The position numbers and the translations under genes are program-made. Positions 7,862-16,054 of a stretch of DNA of 28,706 nt are shown piece by piece. The notes beneath the pieces were generated by a model, which made no database searches, was not told the DNA's origin, and saw only the letters and a list, made by a program, of their open reading frames with translations. Source of the DNA: Proteobacteria bacterium UBA7447 (GTDB lineage: Bacteria; Pseudomonadota; Gammaproteobacteria; Arenicellales; UBA868); contig DLPX01000012.1 in the NCBI GenBank assembly GCA_002477475.1, forward strand, positions 1-28,706, in the 5' to 3' direction. The stretch's first letter is position 1. Each line of letters starts with the position of its first letter.

Positions 7862-8911
7862 CTAGGGCAGCAACACCAGTTTTCCGGGGTAGCGCTTTGA
7901 GATGAAATCCGACTGCGCCCTGGCGATCTCGCGCAGCGGATAGGTCTGCGACACCATAGGCCGTATAGCACCTGCGCGGATTAGGCTGACCAATTCGGCA
8001 AAGTTCTCCGGCGATTGGTAAGTGCAGCCAAAGATGGTCAGGTCTTTAAGGTAAACCGTCCTGAGATCGGTGCTTACCACCGGTCCCGCGATCGCCCCCG
8101 ACGTCGCCAGGCGTCCTCCGGGGCGCAAAGCGTCCAGCAGAGAGGAAAACGCACTTCCTCCGACGACATCAATGACAACCGAGAACTGATCCTGCGGGGG
8201 CCACTCGTCGCGGCCAATCACTTGCTCAGCGCCTGCCTCAAGCACTGCATCCGCCTTGGTCTTTGCACTGACCGCAGTCACGTGGGCACCACGCTGGCGG
8301 GCCAGCTGTGCCGCCGCAAGCCCCACTCCGCCTGAACCGCCGGTAATCAGCACCTGATCTCCCTCAGCAACGCCGGCACGGGCCAAAAGATTCAGGGCGG
8401 TGCCGAAGGCGCAGGGCATGGCACCGATTTCAGTATCGGAAAGCGGTGCATCGCTAACGTCGTAAAGCTGCGCACTGGAGACACAACAGAACTCAGCAAA
8501 GGCCCCGTCGCGCTCGGAACCGAGCGCCTCAAAGTACATCGGGTTATCAGCCGTCGGCATAGGCTGATTGATGGGACAGGTCACGCGCATGCCGCGCTCA
8601 AAACCACAAACCCCTGCCCCCACAGACACGACCTCCCCGCACAGATCGCCGCCCTGAATACGCGGAAAGCGCAGCGCACCGCCCCAGCCGCCGCTTTCGA
8701 TCTCAGCCTCTACATCATTGGTCGCGGCTGACACCTCCTTGGCGTACCAACCGACACGGGTATTGATATCGGTGTTGTTGACTCCGGCGGCTAGGACCCG
8801 CACTAGCACTTCACCCGCAGCAGGAGCCGGCACCGGAATGGCTTCATTCCAGATAAGTTTTTCCGGACCCCCGTGACCAGTCAGCTGAACCCCATGCATC
8901 AGCCGTGGCAT
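7862..8911 (-). CDS. MDR-family zinc-type alcohol dehydrogenase / quinone oxidoreductase-like protein
   Basis: About 349 residues of the medium-chain dehydrogenase/reductase superfamily. The N-terminal GroES-like domain has MHGVQLTGHGGPEKLIW, GEVLVRVLAAGVNNTDINTR and IQGGDLCGEVVSVG. The cofactor domain has VLITGGSGGVGLAAAQLA, the GxGGVG NADP-binding loop. The substrate is unknown. The start is uncertain: ATG at 8911 is used; ATG at 8899 gives the family-like MHGVQLTG start; TTG at 8929 would form a TTGA overlap with the leuS stop. None has a strong Shine-Dalgarno sequence. The gene sits between leuS and lptE, which are adjacent in most gammaproteobacteria, so it looks like a later insertion into the operon. 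Confidence 0.85.
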   Translation of the reverse strand: MPRLMHGVQLTGHGGPEKLIWNEAIPVPAPAAGEVLVRVLAAGVNNTDINTRVGWYAKEVSAATNDVEAEIESGGWGGALRFPRIQGGDLCGEVVSVGAGVCGFERGMRVTCPINQPMPTADNPMYFEALGSERDGAFAEFCCVSSAQLYDVSDAPLSDTEIGAMPCAFGTALNLLARAGVAEGDQVLITGGSGGVGLAAAQLARQRGAHVTAVSAKTKADAVLEAGAEQVIGRDEWPPQDQFSVVIDVVGGSAFSSLLDALRPGGRLATSGAIAGPVVSTDLRTVYLKDLTIFGCTYQSPENFAELVSLIRAGAIRPMVSQTYPLREIARAQSDFISKRYPGKLVLLP

Positions 8912-8925
8912 AGCCGCTGCCGCCG

Positions 8926-11514
8926 TCAAACGACCACGTTAACCAGTTTGCCGGGCACCACGATGACTTTTCGCACAGGCTTGTCGCCGACGTGACGCGC
9001 CACCTTTTCATCCGCCAGCACTGCCTCGCGTATGCGATCTTCGTCAGCCTCTGCATCGATCTCCACCTGACTGCGGAGTTTGCCGTTGATCTGGACTGCC
9101 AGCATCTGCGTAGCTGAAGTCAGCGCCTCCTGATCCACCTCGGGCCAGGGCGCATCCAGAAGATCACCGGGGATCTTGAGTTCGCCCCAAAGCACATGAC
9201 AGACGTGCGGGGTAATGGGGGCCAACACCCGGATCAGGATCCCGAGGACCTCGCGCATGACCCCAATCCGGCCGGGATCGTTTCCATGCTCAAATCGGTC
9301 GAGTGCATTAAAGCTTTCCATACAGGCTGCCACCACGGTGTTGAACTGGTGGCGCTCCATATCACGACTGATCTTCTGCAGCGCGCCATGAAACACACGC
9401 CGCAGGTCACGAGCCGCTTCATCAAGCTCCGCGCCAGCTTTAGCCTCGTCGCAGAGGATGGCCTGATGGGTATGGACCAGCGTCCACAGGCGGCGCAGAA
9501 AACGCTGCGATCCCGCAACGGCATCATCATTCCACTCAAGCGCCTGATCCGGAGGAGAAGCAAACATGGTGAACAGACGCACGGTATCGGCGCCGTAACG
9601 GTCAACCAGACTTTGAGGGTCAACGCCGTTATTTTTCGACTTGGACATCGTGGTCCAGCCGGTGGCCGTTAGTGGTGCACCATCGCTCATCCGCCGGGCG
9701 GTGGTGGTCTTCCCCTTGCCGTCCTTCTCGACTTGCACCTCATCCGGGCGCACCCAAACACGGCCCTGCTCGGCACTGTCATGGTAGTAAGCCTCAGCCA
9801 GCACCATCCCCTGACAGAGCAGCTGTGTTGCCGGCTCGTCGCTGCTGACCAAATCCAGATCGCGCATCAGCTTGTGCCAGAAACGGAAGTACATCAGATG
9901 CAGTACCGCGTGCTCGATACCGCCGATATAGTGATCGACCGGCAGCCAGTAATCAGCCCGCTGATCCAGCATGCCCTCTGCGTTTGGTGTGCAGTAGCGA
10001 GCGTAATACCAGCTCGACTCCACGAACGTATCAAAGGTGTCGGTCTCCCGTTCTGCATCCTGACCGCATTCAGGGCAGCGCGTCTTACGCCACTCGGGAT
10101 CGGCCTTGATCGGCGACTGGACGCCCATGAAGGTCACGTCCTCGGGCAACACCACGGGCAGATCTTCATCAGGCACCGGCACCGTCCCGCAGTCTGGACA
10201 GTAAATCACCGGCACCGGGCAACCCCAGTAACGCTGGCGGGAAACACCCCAGTCCCGCAGGCGGTAATTCACTTTGCGCTCACCAATGCCCCGGTCTTCG
10301 ATATGCTGGGCGATTCGGTCGAACGCGGTTTTGAAATCCAGTCCACTGAAGTCGCCGGAATTAACGGTGACGGTCGCCTCCTTGGCCGGCCAGGCCGCCT
10401 CGGAAACATCAACGGCGTCACCCTCTGCCGGGGCCACCACCTGAATGATGGGCAGGGCGTAACGGGTGGCGAAAGCATGGTCACGTTCATCGTGTGCCGG
10501 TACCGCCATGATCGCACCCGTGCCATAACCCATCAGCACAAAGTTCGCGACCCACACCGGAATGTGTTCTCCGCTTAAGGGGTTGATTGCATCGATCCCC
10601 AGCGGCACACCTTTTTTCTCAACCGATTCCAGTTGTGCTTCGCTGACTCCGCCGCTGGCGCACTCCTCAATAAAGGCCTGGATCCCGGCATCACGTTTAC
10701 CCGCCTCCACGGCAAGTGGGTGATCGGCTGCTACCGCCATAAAGGTGGCACCGAAGATCGTATCCGGACGGGTCGTGAAGACCCGCAGGGGATCACCGCC
10801 TGCTGCCAGGGCAAAATCGACTTCGATGCCGTTGGAACGGCCGATCCAGTTTCGCTGCATCGTCTTCACCGAATCCGGCCAGCCCGGCATGCGGTCAAGT
10901 TCCTCAAGCAACTCATCGGCGTAAGCCGTAATCCGAATGAACCACTGTGGAATTTCCCGTTTTTCCACTACGGCGCCGGAGCGCCATCCCTTGCCATCGA
11001 TCACCTGCTCGTTGGCCAGCACGGTTTGGTCAACCGGATCCCAATTGACGACAGCGTTCTTGCGGTAAGCGAGCCCTTTTTTGACCAGCCGGGTAAAGAA
11101 CCACTGCTCCCAACGATAGTACTCAGGCTTGCAGGTCGTTACCTCCCGCGACCAGTCATACGCGAAACCCATCCGCTGCAACTGCCCGCGCATATGGGCG
11201 ATGTTCTGATAGGTCCACTCTGCGGGCGGGACCGCGCGCTGGATCGCCGCGTTCTCGGCCGGCAGCCCGAATGCATCCCAGCCCATGGGCTGCAGGACAT
11301 TACGCCCCAGCATCCTCTGATAGCGACTCATCACATCGCCAATCGTGTAGTTGCGGACATGTCCCATGTGCAGTTGACCCGAGGGATACGGCAGCATGGA
11401 CAGGCAGTAGAACTTTTCCCGCGCCGGGTCTTCAACGACCTGGAAACTCTGCTGCTCTTCCCAATGGGTCTGCACAACAGGTTCGAGTTGCTCCGGGGAA
11501 TAGCGCGGTTCCAT
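8926..11514 (-). CDS. leuS: Leucyl-tRNA synthetase
   Basis: 862 residues, matching the E. coli enzyme (860). The class I HIGH motif appears as LPYPSGQLHMGH (residues 41-52) and the KMSKS loop as TMSKSKNNG, with MSKS at residues 623-626. The CP1 editing domain includes VFTTRPDTIFGATFMAVA and GTGAIMAVPAHDERDHAFA. A zinc-finger-like segment around CPDCGTVPVPDEDLPVVLP and CPECGQ is present. The enzyme charges tRNA-Leu and edits mischarged products. The ATG at 11514 is preceded by GGAA 7 nt upstream. It follows the DUF4389 gene after 50 bp. Confidence 0.98.
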   Translation of the reverse strand: MEPRYSPEQLEPVVQTHWEEQQSFQVVEDPAREKFYCLSMLPYPSGQLHMGHVRNYTIGDVMSRYQRMLGRNVLQPMGWDAFGLPAENAAIQRAVPPAEWTYQNIAHMRGQLQRMGFAYDWSREVTTCKPEYYRWEQWFFTRLVKKGLAYRKNAVVNWDPVDQTVLANEQVIDGKGWRSGAVVEKREIPQWFIRITAYADELLEELDRMPGWPDSVKTMQRNWIGRSNGIEVDFALAAGGDPLRVFTTRPDTIFGATFMAVAADHPLAVEAGKRDAGIQAFIEECASGGVSEAQLESVEKKGVPLGIDAINPLSGEHIPVWVANFVLMGYGTGAIMAVPAHDERDHAFATRYALPIIQVVAPAEGDAVDVSEAAWPAKEATVTVNSGDFSGLDFKTAFDRIAQHIEDRGIGERKVNYRLRDWGVSRQRYWGCPVPVIYCPDCGTVPVPDEDLPVVLPEDVTFMGVQSPIKADPEWRKTRCPECGQDAERETDTFDTFVESSWYYARYCTPNAEGMLDQRADYWLPVDHYIGGIEHAVLHLMYFRFWHKLMRDLDLVSSDEPATQLLCQGMVLAEAYYHDSAEQGRVWVRPDEVQVEKDGKGKTTTARRMSDGAPLTATGWTTMSKSKNNGVDPQSLVDRYGADTVRLFTMFASPPDQALEWNDDAVAGSQRFLRRLWTLVHTHQAILCDEAKAGAELDEAARDLRRVFHGALQKISRDMERHQFNTVVAACMESFNALDRFEHGNDPGRIGVMREVLGILIRVLAPITPHVCHVLWGELKIPGDLLDAPWPEVDQEALTSATQMLAVQINGKLRSQVEIDAEADEDRIREAVLADEKVARHVGDKPVRKVIVVPGKLVNVVV

Positions 11515-11564
11515 GAGATATTCCGGTTAGGCTCCCTACTCAGGGAACGGGAGAAAGGGATCGA

Positions 11565-11873
11565 TCAGTAGTAATTTGGCCCGTCTTCGGCCTTGCCGGG
11601 CGCGGGCCAATCACAGAAAGGAAAGGGCTTCTCATCAGTATTGAAGGTGACGTACTGCAGTGCTGCGTAAATGAAGCTGTTGAGGTCCTGGGTGAAGCTC
11701 CGTAGTCGCTCTGCGTCCTGCCCCTGGATCAGCCGATAGAAGAACTGGAATAGCATCATGAGCCCTACCAGCAGCAGCGCAATCTCGAAAACCGCGAGAA
11801 AGTAAATCAGCATCAGTGCCAGCCGACCCCACGCCTGACCGCTACGAAATCGCTTCGGGACATCAGTATTCAT
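11565..11873 (-). CDS. DUF4389 family membrane protein
   Basis: About 102 residues. A hydrophobic stretch, LALMLIYFLAVFEIALLLVG and onward to MMLFQFFYRLI, forms one long or two short membrane segments. It is followed by LRSFTQDLNSFIYAALQYVTFNTDEKPFPFCDWP; the F-N-T-D-E-K-P-F-P-F ending is the recognisable feature of DUF4389. The function is unknown. ATG at 11873 is preferred to GTG at 11888 because family members have short N-termini, though neither has a good Shine-Dalgarno sequence. A TAAAAT hexamer at 11922-11927 could be a -10 element, without a matching -35. The 130-bp gap to the previous gene shows nothing else clear. Confidence 0.8.
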   Translation of the reverse strand: MNTDVPKRFRSGQAWGRLALMLIYFLAVFEIALLLVGLMMLFQFFYRLIQGQDAERLRSFTQDLNSFIYAALQYVTFNTDEKPFPFCDWPAPGKAEDGPNYY

Positions 11874-12003
11874 AGACTTTTGGCCCACATGTCTGGCGAA
11901 TGCCGCCCTGAAAGGATGCGGATTTTACACCATGTGCCTTTGTGTTCCCGGCGCGAAAAGACTGAAACACCGCCCCCGCATGGTCCGCGGCGTCCTACTG
12001 CGC

Positions 12004-12315
12004 TCAACCCGGTTGGGGCAGCGGCTCCCTGCAATGCCAGCAGATCTCGAAGGTGACCGGATTTGTTTCCGAACACGTTCCGCAGTCAACAGTCTGATCG
12101 GAGGCGCTTTCGTAATTGCGGATCAATGATTGCGCATGCGCCAACTGGTGCTCACGCTCCACCCAAATCTCAGGCCAGGCTTCGGTGGCAGGCAACTCTC
12201 CCAGACCTCCTGAGGCATGCTCATTGAGCACCTGAGCACAGACACCGGCGGTCTCTAGCATCTGGCGGACCAACTGCGCCTCGCTGATACCCGAAGCGAT
12301 AAAAACCCGCCGCAC
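12004..12315 (-). CDS. DUF2007 domain protein with C-terminal zinc ribbon
   Basis: 103 residues. The N-terminal half (VFIASGISEAQLVRQMLETAG to about residue 65, with EIWVEREHQLAHAQSLI) matches the DUF2007 putative signal-transducing fold, a small ferredoxin-like domain. The C-terminal part carries two CxxC pairs, in CGTCSETNP and CWHCREPL, forming a probable zinc ribbon. DUF2007 proteins are proposed to be sensors or adaptors; no reaction is known. The start is GTG at 12315, the only candidate close to the conserved beta-strand. It begins 20 bp after cfa and is likely transcribed with it. Confidence 0.75.
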   Translation of the reverse strand: MRRVFIASGISEAQLVRQMLETAGVCAQVLNEHASGGLGELPATEAWPEIWVEREHQLAHAQSLIRNYESASDQTVDCGTCSETNPVTFEICWHCREPLPQPG

Positions 12316-12335
12316 GCAACGTGACTCAGAGGTAC

Positions 12336-13592
12336 TCAGGAATAAAGATGGCGACGCGTGGCGGCAAGCTCGTTGTTGCGTTCACGCGTGAAGACCACCT
12401 GGAACAACTGCAGTCCCCCTGCAAGGAACGCCGCCTGGGAACCGGCCAGATAAAGCCGCCACGCTCTGGCGAAATCCTCGCCAAACTCTGCTTGTACCTG
12501 CTCGTCAGACGCATCGTACCGGGCCAGCCAGTGTGCGAGTGTTTTTGCGTAGTGCAGCCGCAGATTTTCAACATCGAGCACCGAAAAACGATTGGGCTCG
12601 AAGATCTCCATCATTTCTTTGATCGTCGGGGGGTAAGCGCCGGGGAAAATACGTTTTTCGATCCACGCGTTCATCAGTCTCGGGCGGTTGCGGCCAATGG
12701 TGTGCACAAGCGCGCGGCCGTTTTGGGTGAGACATCGATCCACCACGCCGCCCAACTCGGTGTAGTTATCGAGCCCCACGTGCTCAAGCATGCCGACCGA
12801 CACAAAGGCGTCGTACTCGCCCGTGATGTTGCGGTAGTCATCCAGCACATAGGTCACGCGATCGTCATACCCCTCTGCCTTGGCACGGTCTGTCGCATAC
12901 TGGACCTGCTCGGCCGAAACGTTCCACGACGAAACCGTTGCCCCGTAGTTCAACGCCATGTGGCGCGCCAGCCCGCCCCAACCACACCCGGCTTCGGCCA
13001 CGCGGTCTCCCGGGCGCAACTGCAGCTTGCGACAGATATGATCCATCTTGGCCTGCTGGGCTGCCTCGATGGTCAACTCGTCTTCAGGAAAATAGGCGCA
13101 GGTGTACTGCATCTCCTTATCCAGCCACAGGCGGTAAAAGTCGTTACCAATATCGTAATGATGATGGATGTTTTCGCGCGAACCATCTTTTGTATTTGCC
13201 CGGGGCTTGCGCTGCTGCAGGCTCTTCATTACTGCAGCGATACCCGTCGGTTCAGGCACAGTGAACGCTGCCACCAGCATCGCGACGAGATCGCCTTCTA
13301 CCGAGATCCCGCCATTTGAAAAAGCGTCACCAAAGCCCATGTCCCCCTGGCGCAGTAACTGGTTGAGCGCTGAACGGCTATGGACGTTAACCGTCGCAAC
13401 CGGCGTGGCGTCCTTCGGACTGATTTTGAATCCGTCCCAAAGCGCCACCGCAAAACGCGGCGAACCCATCGCGTCGAGCACACGCCGCAAAAGGTAACGC
13501 TCGTAGCTCCGGGACCGATCTTCTGAAGGCGTCGCGGTCATCCCGCTTTTTTTCGGCCGGTCTTTTCCGAATACAGGATTTGAAGTCGTCAT
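12336..13592 (-). CDS. cfa: Cyclopropane-fatty-acyl-phospholipid synthase
   Basis: 418 residues. An N-terminal lipid-binding-like domain (about 30-115) precedes a class I methyltransferase. The core motif YDIGNDFY is present. The residues known to be catalytic in E. coli CFA synthase all have counterparts: Cys165 in YTCAYF, Glu270 in SVGMLEHVG, His297 in HTIG and Tyr348 in LRLHYAKTLAHW. The SAM loop is AEAGCGWGG (199-207). The enzyme adds a methylene bridge to unsaturated acyl chains of membrane phospholipids, typically on entry to stationary phase. ATG at 13592 is chosen; a TTG at 13622 would place the start upstream of the palindrome. A promoter and a palindrome precede it. Confidence 0.95.
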   Translation of the reverse strand: MTTSNPVFGKDRPKKSGMTATPSEDRSRSYERYLLRRVLDAMGSPRFAVALWDGFKISPKDATPVATVNVHSRSALNQLLRQGDMGFGDAFSNGGISVEGDLVAMLVAAFTVPEPTGIAAVMKSLQQRKPRANTKDGSRENIHHHYDIGNDFYRLWLDKEMQYTCAYFPEDELTIEAAQQAKMDHICRKLQLRPGDRVAEAGCGWGGLARHMALNYGATVSSWNVSAEQVQYATDRAKAEGYDDRVTYVLDDYRNITGEYDAFVSVGMLEHVGLDNYTELGGVVDRCLTQNGRALVHTIGRNRPRLMNAWIEKRIFPGAYPPTIKEMMEIFEPNRFSVLDVENLRLHYAKTLAHWLARYDASDEQVQAEFGEDFARAWRLYLAGSQAAFLAGGLQLFQVVFTRERNNELAATRRHLYS

Positions 13593-13597
13593 TGCAC

Positions 13598-13612
13598 TAC
13601 ACAATTTGTGTA
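13598..13612. promoter_or_regulatory. Palindromic operator candidate upstream of cfa
   Basis: TACACAATTTGTGTA is a perfect inverted repeat with 7-bp arms around one central base, ending 5 bp before the cfa start codon. Its symmetry, AT-rich centre and position downstream of a candidate promoter suggest a repressor site in the 5' untranslated region. It does not match the CRP or FNR consensus. The regulator is unknown. Confidence 0.45.
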
Positions 13613-13634
13613 TTCTTCTCAATCAATAGCGGAA

Positions 13635-13662
13635 ATGATACTGAACCGAGACAACGGGTCAA
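13635..13662 (-). promoter_or_regulatory. Candidate sigma70 promoter for cfa
   Basis: On the minus strand TTGACC (13657-13662) and TATCAT (13635-13640) are 16 bp apart, each matching 5 of 6 consensus bases. The predicted start near 13628 gives a leader of about 36 nt that contains the palindrome at 13598-13612. The 95-bp gap after the AI-2E-type permease gene supports a separate transcription start here. Confidence 0.4.
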
Positions 13663-13687
13663 GGAAGAGTTCGACAGCGGTAGGACG

Positions 13688-14746
13688 CTAGACCGGGTCC
13701 TCGGCCTCGCGGGGCCAGGCGTTGATCACCGCATGCACGAGCGTCGCGAGCGGAATCGCAAAAAAGAGGCCCAACACCCCCCACAACCCGCCGAAAATCA
13801 GGACCGCCGCGATAATCGCCACAGGATGCAGGTTATTCACCTCTGAGAAAAGCATCGGCACCAGCAGATTGCCGTCAAGCACCTGGATGATGAGATACGC
13901 CGAAACCAACACAAAGAAATCCCCGGTGAATCCCCACTGGAACCAGGCGACAAAGACCACGGGAATCGTCACCACTGCGGCCCCGACAAACGGGATCAGC
14001 ACAGACAAACCCACCAGCACCGCCAGCAGCATGGTGTACTGCAGCTCCAGGACCGAGAACGTCACCACGCAGGCAAACCAGACGATAACAATCTCCCAGA
14101 ATTTGCCGCGAACATAGTTGCCGATCTGGCGATCGACCTCCGACCAGACCTGGCCCACCAGTTGATGCTCACTCGGTGCAAAGCGGGCCACCCAGGCGAC
14201 CAGTGCTTCTTTATCCTTCATCATAAAGAAAATCAGGATCGGCATCAGGATGAGGTAAATCAGGATAGCAATGACGCCCATCACCGAGGCGAGAGAGACG
14301 GACAGCAGTTTCTGTCCCCAGGAGGTGAGTTCGGTGCGGATCACCACAATGATTTCAGCAATCTGGTCGGCCGAGACGATCTCGGGATAACTCTCGGGCA
14401 GTTTAAGCAACACATCCTGGCCCACATTCAGCATGCTGGGAATCTGCTGGACAAACTGTGTCGCCTGCTGCGACAGCAACGGCAGCAACCCAAACAGAAT
14501 CAGCACCACAAACAACAGGAAGGCGAAGTACACCACCAGCACCGCGATCAGACGCGGCAGCCGCGTTTTCTCCAGCACGCCCACCAGACCCTCAAGGAGG
14601 TAAGCAATCACCACCGCGGCAAGCAAGGGCGCCAGCATATTGCCCATCAGGACGACGACAACAAACAGCAGGACCAAAAACAGTGTTAAAAACACCACCT
14701 GCGGATTGTTGACCTGGTGCCTGAACCAGTCGGTGATCATGTTCAT
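13688..14746 (-). CDS. AI-2E family transporter (PerM/YdiK-type permease)
   Basis: 352 residues, strongly hydrophobic. Two or three membrane segments occupy about residues 15-95 (VVFLTLFLVLLFVVVVLMG, LLAAVVIAYLLEGLVGVL, LIAVLVVYFAFLLFVVLILF). A soluble loop of about 60 residues follows, then further segments including VMGVIAILIYLILMPILIFF. The C-terminal block VLVGLSVLIPFVGAAV, VLDGNLLVPMLFS and HPVAIIAAVLIFGGLWGVLG is the family signature. Homologues are described as AI-2 exporters or as ion/solute transporters; the substrate here is unknown. ATG at 14746 has GGAGA 8 nt upstream. That site lies in an inverted repeat with the end of the preceding gene. Confidence 0.9.
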   Translation of the reverse strand: MNMITDWFRHQVNNPQVVFLTLFLVLLFVVVVLMGNMLAPLLAAVVIAYLLEGLVGVLEKTRLPRLIAVLVVYFAFLLFVVLILFGLLPLLSQQATQFVQQIPSMLNVGQDVLLKLPESYPEIVSADQIAEIIVVIRTELTSWGQKLLSVSLASVMGVIAILIYLILMPILIFFMMKDKEALVAWVARFAPSEHQLVGQVWSEVDRQIGNYVRGKFWEIVIVWFACVVTFSVLELQYTMLLAVLVGLSVLIPFVGAAVVTIPVVFVAWFQWGFTGDFFVLVSAYLIIQVLDGNLLVPMLFSEVNNLHPVAIIAAVLIFGGLWGVLGLFFAIPLATLVHAVINAWPREAEDPV

Positions 14747-14752
14747 GACTCT

Positions 14753-14815
14753 ATTCTCCCGGCCAATATGCAACCCGGCCCGTTTACTCCCGAAAAGAGT
14801 CTAACCCGGGAGAAT
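14753..14815 (-). promoter_or_regulatory. Inverted repeat enclosing the ribosome binding site of the AI-2E-type permease gene
   Basis: ATTCTCCCGG at 14753-14762 and CCGGGAGAAT at 14806-14815 are perfectly complementary over 10 bp, with 43 nt between. In the minus-strand mRNA the first arm is the very end of the OsmC-family gene. The second contains the GGAGA that serves the permease start. A second copy of CGGGAG in the loop could pair with the first arm over 6 bp instead, giving two competing structures. Confidence 0.4.
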
Positions 14816-15217
14816 TTCAAAATCGTGGGAAATTTCTGCAACGGAATCGAGCATTTTGGAGGCCGAGCAGTATTTCTCTGCTGACAGGCTGATTGCCCGC
14901 TCAACGCGCTTTGGGTCAATCTCGTTCGCCGTCACCACAAAATGCAGGTGGATCCGGGTAAAGACCGTTGGGATGGTGTCGGCCCGATCAGCGTTAATTT
15001 CCACGCGAATATCCGAAAACGCCTGTCGTGACTTTCGCAATATGAGGATCACGTCGATCAACGCACATCCGCCCAACCCCAGCAGCAGCATCTCCATCGG
15101 ACGGGCGCCAAGATTCTTTCCGCCCACGTCAGGGGAGCGATCCATCGTGACCTGATGACCGCTGCCGCTCAGCCCCTCGAGGGCATCGTCTTCCCCCAGT
15201 TGTACCGTGACCTGCAT
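14801..15217 (-). CDS. OsmC/Ohr family protein (YhfA-like)
   Basis: 138 residues. The sequence matches the YhfA type closely: SGSGHQVTMD, ARPMEMLLLGLGGCALIDVILIL and AISLSAEKYCSASKML. The two conserved cysteines (GGC near residue 51 and KYC near 117) are the reactive pair of OsmC/Ohr proteins, which reduce organic peroxides with thiols. Whether the YhfA branch has this activity is not established. ATG at 15217 has GAG 6 nt upstream. The 36-bp gap after trpC is A-rich (minus-strand sense) with no hairpin, so read-through from trpC is likely. Its stop codon lies within the inverted repeat that reaches the next gene. Confidence 0.9.
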   Translation of the reverse strand: MQVTVQLGEDDALEGLSGSGHQVTMDRSPDVGGKNLGARPMEMLLLGLGGCALIDVILILRKSRQAFSDIRVEINADRADTIPTVFTRIHLHFVVTANEIDPKRVERAISLSAEKYCSASKMLDSVAEISHDFEILPG

Positions 15218-15253
15218 ATCCTGCTCTTTAAGTTCTTTAGGTTTTGTTTTTTT

Positions 15254-16054
15254 CTAAGTTCCGAACAGCGCTGCAAGATGGGCGCCCGGATCATCCTGTC
15301 GCATGAACGCTTCGCCCACCAGAAAAGCATGAATATCCGCATTGCGCATCGCGCTCACATCTTCAACGCTGTGAATGCCGCTTTCAGTGACCAGCAGCGT
15401 GTCCTTCGGCACCTTTGGGGCCAGTGCCAGCGTGGTCTCAAGCGTTGTCTCGAAGGTACGCAGATTGCGGTTGTTGATGCCAAGCAAAGCTGGATCAAGC
15501 GCAAGGGCTCGATCCAGTTCTTCCCCATCGTGCACCTCAACCAAAACATCCATTGCAAGATCCGCTGCCGCCGCCGAGAGTTCTGCCATCTGCGCCTGCT
15601 CGAGAGCGGCCACGATCAGCAGGATGCAGTCGGCACCGATGGCCCGTGACTCAGCGATCTGCCAGGGGTCGATCACAAAATCCTTGCGCAACACCGGCAA
15701 GGCGCAGGCGCCCCGTGCCGCTTCAAGATCCGCTTCGCTGCCCATGAAAAAATCATGATCAGTCAGCACTGAAAGACAAGACGCGCCGCCTGATTCATAA
15801 CTGACGGCAATGGCAGCCGGATCAAAATGCTCCCGAATAAGGCCTTTGCTGGGAGAGGCCTTTTTGACCTCTGCAATCACACCCGCCTGTCCTGCCCCAA
15901 TGCTTTTTTTGAGCAAGGACACAAATCCCCGTGGGGCATCGCGATCGCCTGCCCTTGCATAAAGATCCGACAGGCTCTGCTCGCGCTGTCGCTCTTTAAT
16001 CTCCTCGCGTTTACGCGCAAGGATCCGCTCGAGAATGTCAGGGGTGGCGCTCAA
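15254..16054 (-). CDS. trpC: Indole-3-glycerol-phosphate synthase
   Basis: 266 residues, the normal length for a monofunctional TrpC. N-terminal ILERILARKREEI and APRGFVSLL precede the barrel motifs IAEVKKASPSKGLI, YESGGASCLSVLTD, LRKDFVIDPWQI, LLGINNRNLRTFET and LLVTESGIHSVEDV, which carry the catalytic Lys and Glu residues. It converts CdRP to indole-3-glycerol phosphate in tryptophan synthesis. The start is TTG at 16054, overlapping the trpG stop as TTGA; the N-terminus then aligns with Pseudomonas TrpC and no ATG is available. No trpF fusion is present. trpD, normally between trpG and trpC, is absent. Confidence 0.96.
   Translation of the reverse strand: MSATPDILERILARKREEIKERQREQSLSDLYARAGDRDAPRGFVSLLKKSIGAGQAGVIAEVKKASPSKGLIREHFDPAAIAVSYESGGASCLSVLTDHDFFMGSEADLEAARGACALPVLRKDFVIDPWQIAESRAIGADCILLIVAALEQAQMAELSAAAADLAMDVLVEVHDGEELDRALALDPALLGINNRNLRTFETTLETTLALAPKVPKDTLLVTESGIHSVEDVSAMRNADIHAFLVGEAFMRQDDPGAHLAALFGT

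Noticed and set aside
11533..11546. TCCCT-ACTC-AGGGA hairpin before leuS
   Set aside because: The stem is only 5 bp, with no T-run after it on the transcribed strand. It is expected by chance at this GC content.
9733..11571. Two long plus-strand frames (281 and 312 codons) opposite leuS
   Set aside because: LeuS motifs run through the whole region in the minus frame. The plus frames have no family features.
12321..13319. 332-codon open frame on the plus strand opposite cfa
   Set aside because: cfa carries every known catalytic residue on the other strand. The antisense product has no recognisable motif.
15241..15253. T-rich run that could be a terminator tail
   Set aside because: It is T-rich on the plus strand, while both flanking genes are on the minus strand. 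No hairpin adjoins it.
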